From NCBI GenBank assembly GCA_905221605.1, contig CAJNDS010002306.1, positions 428,501 through 492,500 of the forward strand: 64,000 nt of DNA, in the 5' to 3' direction. The translations under genes and the position numbers were made by a program. This stretch comes from Symbiodinium natans (lineage: Eukaryota > Sar > Dinophyceae > Suessiales > Symbiodiniaceae). The notes under the pieces are model-generated. The model had not been told where the DNA came from and searched no databases. It saw only the letters and a list, made by a program, of their open reading frames with translations. This document shows, in pieces, positions 57,391 to 64,000 of this stretch (the first letter of the stretch is position 1; each line of letters opens with the position of its first letter).

Positions 57391-59029
57391 TGTGAGGGTT
57401 AAGGGCTCTGCGCACATCCACTCCACCCACCAAACTTCACCAAACCCCCAAGCCCACACGGACCCCAAACCCTAAGCCCTACAAAGCCATCCCATGCACT
57501 CTGCAGTAAACCTTGTAGTTACTCCAAGCCATGTAGACCTAGTGAGTGTGACCGCGGGTCCTTTGAAAAGGCTTTGCGCGCAGGTGGTTTAGAAGTTGCT
57601 TCGGTGCCTGGTGGTCGAAGAAGTAATTGATTCATCTCTTCATCATTCTCGGAGAAGGGCGTTTTATAGCCTAGGGCTGTTTCTCGCATGTGACCTACAT
57701 CTTCGCAAAGCTCGGGTTGCAAGCGAACAAGGATTTTATGTGCGATCGAATATACTCGTGAGTCTCTTCGGTCGGCTGGGCTAAGAATCAGATGCCACCC
57801 TGGTCCTCAGCTTTCCTTGCTATCTGGGCCCCTGACACTTCAACCTTCAAGCCTCTGATCCTACCCGAGTAGAGACATCTTCAGGCGAGTAGGATTCTCT
57901 TGGGGCGGTCCTTGTTCATATGTGGCTCCATGAAACAAGTTACCCTCGAAAAGATGCCCCAAAAAGCGGCCCTTAACTTCGAGCAACCCTGCCCATGAAG
58001 ACTCAAGTTCTCCTCTGCATCCTGCATCCTTGTAGCTCTCCGTCCCAGTTGATTTTTCGTGTGACGTTGGTGCTTCCGGAGGGGCTGCGGATGATTGTTT
58101 TCTGCATACATTCGTGCGCTGCATTGTGGCAGACATACATCTGCATGCAGTGAGTGCAGACTACGCAGATGCATATGATTTCCTATGTATTATGCGAACA
58201 TGCATATTATACGCATATACAACATACATCTTTGGATATATACATATATATATATATATATATGCATGCGCGTCTGCATCTGCACCTTCACCTGCACCTG
58301 CATATGTATGTATGTCTGTATGTATGTATGTATGTATGTTTGTAGGTATGTATGTATGTATGGATGTATGTACGTATGGATGTATGACTGTATGGATGTA
58401 TGTGTGTGTATATATGGTTCAGCGTCGAGCGTCCTGGGCCCCCCCCCCCCCATGGTATCCCCCCCCCCCAAGTCTACTCTACGGTCCCTAAACCCTAAAC
58501 CCTAAACCCTAAACCCTAAACCCCTAAACCCTAAACCCTAAACCCTAAACCCTAAAACCTAAACCCTAACCCTAAACCCTAAACCTTAAGTCTTAAACCT
58601 TAAACCCTAAACCCTAAAACCCTGAACCCTAAACCCTAACCCTAAAACCAACCCCCAACCACACCACAGGGGGGGGGGGGATCATCTTAGTACCCCATCC
58701 GCGGGGAAAACCCTAAACCCTAAACCCTAAACCCTAAAACCCTAAACCCTAAACCCTAAACCCTAAACCCTAAAACTAAAACCCTAAAACCCTAAAACCC
58801 TAAACCCTAAACCCTAAACCCTAAAACCCTAAAACCAACCCCCAACCACACCACAGGGGGGGGGGGGGGGGGTACCATTGGGGGGGGGGGGGGGGGTAGG
58901 GGGGAGGGGGGGGGGGCCCGCCGGGGCTGAATCATATATGTATGTGTGTGTGAGTACATGTGTGTGTGGGTGGGGGGGTGGTGTGCGTATGTGTGAATGT
59001 GTAAATTGTATATGTGGCCTTGCGTGGGT

Positions 59030-59068
<39 letters not shown>

Positions 59069-61256
59069 CGGGGAGGGGGGGGGGGTGCCTGAGAAAGATC
59101 ACCTTCTCCCTGCAGCGTTTCGTAGGCAAACCTGAGACCTGCTGAAAATAACTTTAGTCGAATATCAGCTTTTGAGGCCCTGGCTAGAAAAGCACTGATT
59201 GCAAAGCCAAGGTATACGTGGACATCACCATGCGGGCTGCAAAGGAACCTCACCTGACAGTTGAGAGGCTTCAGATTCAGAGTGGTTTCAGACAGTGGCT
59301 GTCCACCGTCATCCATCCCACCTTCGCAAGCTTTGGGCATTCAAGCGTGGCTCCCTGTTTCTTGCGTCCTTGGGCTTCCAGGAGAATGAAGCGATCACTG
59401 TTGAACAGCATGCCCGAGAAAGCGTCCGAATTGCCCGGACAACTCGCAGCTCGGAGTCATTGAAGCTTCAGCGGAAGGGCACTTAGCCGGAGAAACGCAT
59501 GGCAAGAATGCCCGAGCTTCTTCTGTGCGCTTGCATGGGATCGAGGAGGGCAAAGAAGCAGGGACAGGAAGCAGCAAGAGACTCTGTCAGTCGTTTTTGG
59601 ACCAACTGGCTGATTTCTTGCTTGCCAACCAAAAGATTGCGCAAAGACTTAGCCCCAAAATTCCCAAGGCGAGCTGCTGAAGAGGTTTGCCGCCGCCAAC
59701 AAAGTCTTCCGGGAAAGAGAGGGCGTGGAAGGAACCTTGAGTCGACCTAGCGCCACTTGGTCCAGGGTGTTTGCAAGGCTTTGCTGATTTTCTTAATCTG
59801 AGGGATCTCGAGCAAGCCGCACAGACAGTCCCATTCATCATCAGTACCACATTGCATTCACCACTACATGTGGAAGCTGTGCATGAGCCTGACTTAAGTG
59901 CCACTCTTTGACACACCCTGTCTTCTCAGGTCCTCGATTTAGACTTGTCTCCGCAGTCTGCGCACTTCACAGATCAGGCGGGACGTGGCTGCAACCCTTG
60001 CGGTGCTCGCGACATCCCAACCACCACCCGCCCTCCCCCATGGTCTGCTGTGTCAGACCGTTAGTCACGTCTGCATGCTTCGGTAACCGTGCTCACTCTC
60101 CCAACAAAGCTTTGCTTTGCTCCACGACCTCATGGGCCACAAGCATTCGCGAGGCAATGCAAGAGGAGATCGAAATCACCAAGGCGCCCGTAGATCGCAA
60201 GCCCACCCTTGAAGCAGAAGAACTGCCTGCACAAAAGCGCAAACCTTCCCACCTGTAAGCACCGAACAGGAGCTCTTTCTACTGGTGGTCCAAGATCCGG
60301 GCGTTCAGGCCCGATTTTTCAATATCTAAGAGAGAGCGGTCGGCACCCACACATCCAACACGCATCCATCTGGAGATTGCAAATGGCTCAACTTGTTTGT
60401 AAGCTTGTGCCGAATCCGTGGAAGGTACTCATGGATGATTTGGATCTGCCCTCAGACCGCGCCAACCTCTTCGAGGCCAGGCAGAACACTCGATTTCCTG
60501 CACCATGGCTTTTAGCAGTTTAGCACTTATCAGCCTTCAACACCTTTCCGACCCACAGGGGGCGGCAGTGGTGGAGCGACTCATAGAGACAGCATTATGT
60601 TACTGTTGGTTAGTAGGGAATGGGGGAATGAGGTACCCCATATAAATAGGGGGATATCGGGTACCTCATTCCCTCATTCCCTACTAGCCAACAGTAAGTT
60701 ATGGTAGCTGCCATAGAAGTCATGGCATGCGTAAGACCGACAGTGGCAGGCATCACTCGAGTATCATTCCTGAATGAGGAGGGCCCCAGGTCACCTTAAC
60801 TTCCCTGCCTTCCTCCTCTGACCTTGCAGACCAAGAGCACCCGTGGCCAGGTGATTGATGCAGACCAGAGTGGGACCCTCCACGTCAGTGAGCTGGTGCA
60901 AGGACCCATCATAAGGGGCTGTTCACAGGCTTTGGAAAAGGAGCCCTTGCCTGGACACTGCTATCAAGTTGAAGGTTGTCCTTCCTCACGTGCTTTCAAC
61001 TCAGCTGTGCCTTGCCAAAGCCCCTTTGGGTCTGCGGCCACATGTTGATGCTTGAGCATGCTTTGTCTGAATACCACATCGTCTGGTTGAAGAGAGTTGC
61101 GTCGGCAACCAGCCACCTTTCATCTCTCCGGCAAACCTCTGAAACCGAACCTGGTCCCTGGGTCACTGACCTTCGGTACTCTCAGCTACTCCCGGGGCAC
61201 AAGGACTACTCAAGGTGCGCGGCGAGCTCAAGCCACTCTTCGCTCAATCTACGTGA
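50804..61256 (+). CDS. Voltage-gated cation channel with EF-hand, tandem copy 3 (multi-exon)
   Basis: Third paralogue. Exons located: possibly 50804-~50848 (RRFNVVP), then 51139-51186, 51252-51311, 51481-~51530, ~51809-51864, 52681-52738, 53733-~53796, 54481-54570, 54795-54816, 55030-~55091, 55374-55467, 56568-~56620, 57179-57234, 57309-57331, 59212-59244, 59382-59448, 59669-~59750, ~60152-60183, 60260-60293, ~60431-60475, 60851-60902 and 61204-61256 (TGA at 61254). S2 was not located. It differs from copies 1 and 2 by an intronless S4, a richer charge pattern in S4, and Gln at the putative selectivity position. One intron (55468-56567) carries a separate ORF. Expression and completeness are unknown. 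Confidence 0.72.
51139..51530 (+). CDS. Copy 3: N-terminal cytosolic exons
   Basis: Exon 51139-51186 encodes AAKRIFPSPRIFQQFQ (GT donor, gtgtcc). Exon 51252-51311 encodes AVKEILLAGDANR then LVAELTF (GC donor). Exon 51481 onward encodes VRINDLAAPPDKIDVSW. The first is the most diverged of the three copies; the other two are nearly the same. Confidence 0.7.
51809..52738 (+). CDS. Copy 3: S1 exons
   Basis: The exon ending at 51864 encodes VLLYLEPVVAITILANGI and two bases of Met (GC donor, gcgcct). Exon 52681-52738 completes it and reads IGFQSSADYQHWSGWFWFE (GT donor). The intron sits after NGI-M here, but before A/V-N-G in copies 1 and 2. Confidence 0.72.
53733..53796 (+). CDS. Copy 3: S3 exon
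   Basis: Begins after AG and reads IWNWCDIGFICTALTDLLLL, then a GT donor near 53797. IWNW matches copy 1, where an intron splits the last Trp. A hydrophobic helix with an internal Asp fits S3. Confidence 0.65.
54481..54570 (+). CDS. Copy 3: S4 voltage-sensor exon
   Basis: Reads AMFFTTLLRFVRLVRLTRIV, then KVFRALAIQR, with a GC donor (gctctg). Basic residues fall at every third position six times in succession (R-R-R-R-K-R). Copies 1 and 2 have an intron inside the equivalent of IV-K; copy 3 has none. A foldback element starts about eight bases after the exon. Confidence 0.85.
54579..54687. repeat. Foldback element copy, best-preserved
   Basis: Left end GGGGGTTTACGAAAATGGGG, right end GGTCCCTTATTTTCGTAGAC followed by CCCC. 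Sixteen terminal bases pair with one G-T mismatch. The core GAATCCTACTATTT matches the elements at 17195 and 35376. No coding capacity, so it resembles a miniature inverted-repeat or foldback element. Confidence 0.7.
54795..55091 (+). CDS. Copy 3: S4-S5 linker and S5 exons
   Basis: Exon 54795-54816 encodes ELRLMLK and one base (GC donor, gcttct). Exon 55030 onward supplies GLVGSMQTLLMAFVLLFVVL then Tyr. The join rebuilds ELRLM-KGLVG as in copy 2. The intron lies earlier than the one in copy 1. Confidence 0.75.
55374..56620 (+). CDS. Copy 3: pre-pore and pore exons
   Basis: Exon 55374-55467 encodes FIITPEKAKWGNFAAFRTDP and DLHLLFENLPV (GT donor). Exon 56568 onward encodes SMFTAFRCFTGQCE. The 1.1-kb intron between them holds another ORF. 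TGQC replaces SGEC of the other copies, removing the acidic residue expected in the selectivity ring. Confidence 0.72.
55626..56309 (+). CDS. Intronless ORF for a putative secreted Cys-containing protein, nested in a channel intron
   Basis: This is an uninterrupted 227-codon frame from ATG 55626 to TAG 56307. There are four Met codons in the first 13 positions. From Met 11 or 13 the start (MLPTARLLAAVAILPLLSAL) is a typical signal peptide or membrane anchor. The rest is soluble-looking with six cysteines (a CC pair at about residues 54-55, then four singles) and a charged C-terminus. It ends in a Leu-Trp. No family was recognised. It lies on the same strand inside the pore intron of channel copy 3. 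It could be a retrogene, although no spliced-leader relic or poly(A) tail was seen. The alternative, a retained channel segment, is unlikely because of the signal peptide. Confidence 0.6.
   Translation: MPFSMSFAKPMVMLPTARLLAAVAILPLLSALRHEVEHGTAELQASGHESKWTQCCVVDGTEKVSLTSSSFRREAKSILQDITYSGAYGTKDAFYTGRYVKHCKLALQFDTCPSVHPTLFNIYEYEDASKLVGRIDSFLAKYYVLSQTYLFAAPECPGSLQAAKDTNRCTSDFQHFMKLLSLWKDGMSLVEQVNKLKGFRGYFVNKEHKRTLDRKLENVMSQLEALW
57179..57331 (+). CDS. Copy 3: S6 exons
   Basis: Exon 57179-57234 encodes LGLPFIIPYICAYMLVTM and a base of Gly (GC donor, gcagct). Exon 57309-57331 encodes GIFNVILA (GT donor). The intron is only 74 bases. A 30-base G-run begins about 25 bases after the second exon. 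Confidence 0.75.
57352..57390. repeat. Long G homopolymer run
   Basis: About 30 G residues, nearly uninterrupted, follow the S6 exon of copy 3. Comparable runs lie near 11270-11320, 19659, 22280, 34790 (C) and 58853-58917. They are prone to G-quadruplex formation and to sequencing error. Confidence 0.85.
58236..58420. repeat. (TA)n and (TATG)n microsatellites
   Basis: A TA run at about 58239-58263 is followed by TATG-type units from about 58300 to 58410. The open frames here are repeat translation. Confidence 0.9.
58487..58838 (-). repeat. Two telomere-like CCCTAAA arrays with a shared spacer
   Basis: Arrays at 58487-58644 and 58708-58834 are each followed by AACCAACCCCCAACCACACC and then ACAG and a long G-run (58645-58680 and 58833-58872). 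The whole unit has been duplicated in tandem. It sits in the S6-exit intron of channel copy 3. Confidence 0.85.
58929..59065. repeat. GT-rich microsatellite
   Basis: TATGTGTGTGTG and GTGTGTGT runs end in CGCGCGCG at about 59060-59069. It adjoins the duplicated telomere-like block. Confidence 0.85.
59212..59750 (+). CDS. Copy 3: post-S6 cytosolic exons
   Basis: Exon 59212-59244 encodes VYVDITMRAAK (GA donor). Exon 59382-59448 encodes ENEAITVEQHARESVRIART then TRS (GC donor). Exon 59669 onward encodes ELLKRFAAANKVFREREG. The NVILA to VYVD intron of about 1.9 kb contains the duplicated telomeric and G-run block. Confidence 0.72.
60152..61256 (+). CDS. Copy 3: C-terminal exons with EF-hand
   Basis: AMQEEIEITKAP (about 60152), TEQELFLLVVQ (60260-60293, GA donor), VLMDDLDLPSDRANLFE (to 60475, GC donor), VIDADQSGTLHVSELVQ (60851-60902, GA donor) and GLLKVRGELKPLFAQST, then TGA at 61254. 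The EF loop has Gln at position 4 and His at position 9, and keeps Asp 1, Asp 3, Ser 5 and Glu 12. Confidence 0.75.
60600..60697. repeat. Near-perfect 39-bp inverted repeat (hairpin)
   Basis: Left arm 60600-60638 and right arm 60659-60697 are complementary at 37 of 39 positions. The two mismatches can form G-U pairs in RNA. The loop is 20 bases (CATATAAATAGGGGGATATC). It lies in the intron before the EF-hand exon of copy 3. It could be a foldback element, or a precursor-type RNA hairpin if the intron is transcribed. Confidence 0.85.
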
Positions 61257-64000
61257 TGGGGCCCTAAATCAACCCTACTGCAGCTTACATATGAAAAAGT
61301 GGTAGCTCCATTCGTCTATTTGTCATTTGCATGCCGTTTTAATCTCCAGCCCTCAATGAGATGATAGTAAACGCTCCGATGAGATGGGGCTTATCGGGTG
61401 GGGCTTTGTTTGTTGAGGTCCCCTTGTCTAGGGACCTCAACAGACACAGATCAGCCCAGGAAGAGTGATGCCGTTGCTGCGTCTCTCGGCACGCAGCGGG
61501 TGTAGAAGTTGCAAAGAGCGGCTCAGAAGTCAGATGCCTTTTGAGTTCATGCTACACCAGATAAACCTTAAGCCCCTGTCAGCGGTCTAAGCTTTAGATT
61601 AACTCAAGCTAAGAATGTCTGGTTCCTACTCCACGTGCACTTCAGGCTACTGGCAACACAATCACTGCAGATGATGGTGACTGCCTCCAGGCTGAGGAGT
61701 AGCCTCAGTGCTTGGGGTAACTGCACAGACCAAGTGGGCACAAAGCTTCCGAGAATTGTGCCACTAACTACTCATGCACGCCGCGGGCTCCCCCAAGGGA
61801 CAAGCTTATGACTGAAGGGCCCACATCCTAATCCGCAGCCTCAGCCCTTTTCCCATGGAGCACAAGTGAGCTAAGGACATGAGAGATGAGATTCGGACTT
61901 TCCTCCATCAAGTGCTTAACAAGTTGCCTGCTTCCCCTCGGCCCACGCAGTGGGACCGGAACGGCGCGGGCGGTATGCTGTAACCCCTGGCAGCTTCGAG
62001 CTTTGGAAAGTTGCGCATTGTTCGTCCGTGTGGTTTGTGTCGGTTGGGGCTGAGCAAACTTCCGGTGGCGATCTGCTTTGCAAAGCAAAGTTGCAGACTC
62101 GCATTTTCTGGATCCTCTGGATCTGCAATCTACATCACAAGATCTGAAGGCCTAGACCCTCTAAGATCTTCAAACATGTGCAGATCCTTTTTTCCACGAG
62201 CTGCGCCGGTGGTGCGAGGGTGTGGCACGGGAGACGGTGAGGGCGGCAGCTGCGCAACAAGGCTGCTTAGTGGTTGACAACGTAAGTGGGTTGCACAGGA
62301 CCACTCGGTAGGATTGTTACAAAAAGGCTAGGAGCTGTATACGAGTGTGTGTTGAACTGTTCACTTTCCTGCCGGTCACTCGGCAGGCACTGCTACATGT
62401 CAAATATCCAGTCGCACGGAAAGCGAGGCTACAGCAATCTACGGAATCTGCACAAGTTCCATGCACTAACAGACTTCTCGTGCCAACTTTGAACATCGAG
62501 TGGGTTTCAAGGATCAGTGTTAATGTATAGGGTTTCTGGCACGTCTCCATCTTTGTGTCAATGAACTTTCTCTCGAGCTGCATGTGGACTGCCTTCCATG
62601 TGCCCCGCAGATCGATGTAGAGAGGCGGCTCTGTACTATTCATGTGAGCACAGCGAGACGGCGCGTGTGTGGGTGTTAGACGATTAAACTGCAGACTGTC
62701 TGGAGAAAGGTGCAGAACCAAATGTGCGGGTCCGGAGACGTCTATCATCGTTGCATTCCGCAGCTGGAATGCCACAGAATCGTTTCACCTTCGCAGAATG
62801 GAGCTCGCCGAATGAGGCTCCCCAAAGTGCTGAGCCTAACAGGCCTGCGACCTGTAGGTGTCTCATTCTCAGAGACCAGCACGCCACGAAGTGGCCTTCT
62901 AGGCTTTGGAACGCTGCTCTTCAGCTTAAGCCCCTTCCCATGAACCCGAGACCTAAAGACCGTAAACGCTTCAAGCCCTGAGCAGCATTCCATGAGCGCT
63001 TGTCGCCGCCAATTTATCTGCCCCACAAGTAAAAAAGAGTGCAGTGAGGGCAGACTGGGTTTTGGGCAGAGAATCATAATCCGACACCTGGGGGACTCTG
63101 TGCGAAACCCGTACTTGGGGTGTCTACAATCTGGGATAGCAAGCCGAGGTTGACTTCTTCTTGCACTGTCGAAGTAATAAACCCCAAACCCTAAACCCTA
63201 CTCCCTGGCGCTTTCCAGTCCTGGGGCTCCAATGCCAGGACGGACGATATTCGTGTAGCAAAGCTGTCCGAGAAGCAGCCAGCTGAGAGCGACAGCTTGA
63301 CTGTCTCGCCGTGGAAGTTGGGGGGATTTTTCGGGTCTAGTCTTCAGGATGGATTCGGGCTTCAGAGGTCTTGGGGCTTCAGGAACAGAAGCGAGAGCAA
63401 TGCCCTGACACTCGTCGCAACAAGCTCCCAAGCCGTCCAAGCCTTTAGGTCCCTTGGCGCCATCTGGGTGCGTGATGGCAAGGCCAGGGTTTAAGGGGCT
63501 TAGGGGTTTTCAGGGGGCGTAGAGGGTTTGGAGGGTTTCGGGCCCTTAAAAGCAAAGCGACCCTGAAAGCCCACACCGGGTTCCAGAGATTCTCCAAATG
63601 CTCTTTTGGCGGAGGTGGTGGGCGCCCTCCTCATGGGATCGCCTGGACCTGGGCCAGAGGAGCCCGAGAAACCTTCGACCTGTCGGGCCCAGCCCTTCCC
63701 TAGATTTTTCCTCCAAAAAAATCCCTAAAACCCTTGAAGCCCCGAAACCCACAAAACGGAGAAAGGTGAAGTGGCAACGCCACAGGCCCCAAAACCGCCT
63801 CAGGACCAGGCGAAGCTACGGAAAATTGCGGAGACCTGCCCCGAGGCAGGGGCAGCAGAAGAGGCGGGCAGTGTCCTACTTTTCCCAAAGGGATTCAGGC
63901 TCAGAGCTTAAGCTTTGGGAGTTTAAGGCTTCGGGATTGAAGGGTTTTTTCCGGTGTGAGTTTCTGCTTCAAAGCTTCGAAGCTTCGAGGCTGGCTCAGT
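61257..64000. other. No gene recognised after copy 3
   Basis: Short open frames on both strands show no recurrent peptide. A short CCCTAAA motif lies at about 63180-63200, and G- and T-rich degenerate GGGTTT text lies at about 63490-63540 and at the end. The region could be intergenic or an intron of the next array unit, but no channel exon motif was found here. Confidence 0.5.

Noticed and set aside
58114-58505. Tyr/Met/Cys-rich frames
   Set aside because: They translate the TATG and TA microsatellites.
1521-61256. Reading the three channel units as the domains of one four-domain calcium channel
   Set aside because: Each unit carries its own N-terminal block, EF-hand and terminal stop, and only three units exist; separate genes fit better, though a fused transcript is not fully excluded.

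Overview
The window reads as nuclear DNA of a dinoflagellate, most probably a Symbiodiniaceae-type alga. The reasons are: many interstitial plant-type telomere repeats (TTTAGGG/CCCTAAA); multi-exon genes with short exons whose introns start with GT, GC or GA but always end in AG, usually followed by G; head-to-tail paralogues all on one strand; and a LINE-type retroelement with endonuclease and reverse transcriptase. No bacterial operon, tRNA, rRNA or CRISPR array was seen. The species assignment is inference.

The main content is a tandem array of three paralogous voltage-gated cation channel genes, all on the + strand: copy 1 at about 1521-11765, copy 2 at about 29659-38137 and copy 3 at about 51139-61256 (perhaps from 50804). 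I found them by matching short conserved exon peptides that recur three times in the same order. These are ALMD..LH and QFQ, EILLAGD..LVAELTF, VRINDLAAPP, an S1 block (NGIM-IGFQ), an S3 block (IWNW), an S4 voltage sensor, the ELRLM linker with S5, a pore loop (SMFT-FRC), S6 (YML-MG then NVILA), VYVDITMRAAK, RESIRIARTTR, ELLKKFA, ELFLLVIQ, LMDDLDLPSDRANLFE, one EF-hand (DADGSGT) and GLLKIRGE. Joining the exons at AG acceptors and GT/GC/GA donors keeps the reading frame wherever it could be tested. Each copy is a single six-helix channel unit with one C-terminal EF-hand. S2 in copy 3 and S3 (plus a convincing S2) in copy 2 were not located.

Region by region: 1-1520 holds a CAA/CAG microsatellite and a GC-rich foldback. 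Copy 1 follows. 11766-22160 has no recognised gene and holds large microsatellite blocks (16.1-17.0 kb) and an AT-richer segment (about 20.0-21.7 kb). About 22.2-29.6 kb is a LINE with an ORF1-like domain, an in-frame TGA, an endonuclease/RT frame and a frameshifted 3' ORF. Its 3' tail ends about 57 bases before the first located exon of copy 2. After copy 2, 38.1-50.8 kb holds scattered exon-like open segments of unknown identity. Copy 3 carries, in the intron just before its pore exon, an intact 227-codon ORF for a small secreted or membrane-directed protein (55626-56309). The end of the window (61.3-64 kb) shows no recognisable gene.

The three channel copies differ in ways that may matter for function. 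Copy 3 has a longer uninterrupted series of basic residues in S4 and a Gln where copies 1 and 2 have the acidic pore residue. Their intron positions and donor dinucleotides also differ at homologous sites.
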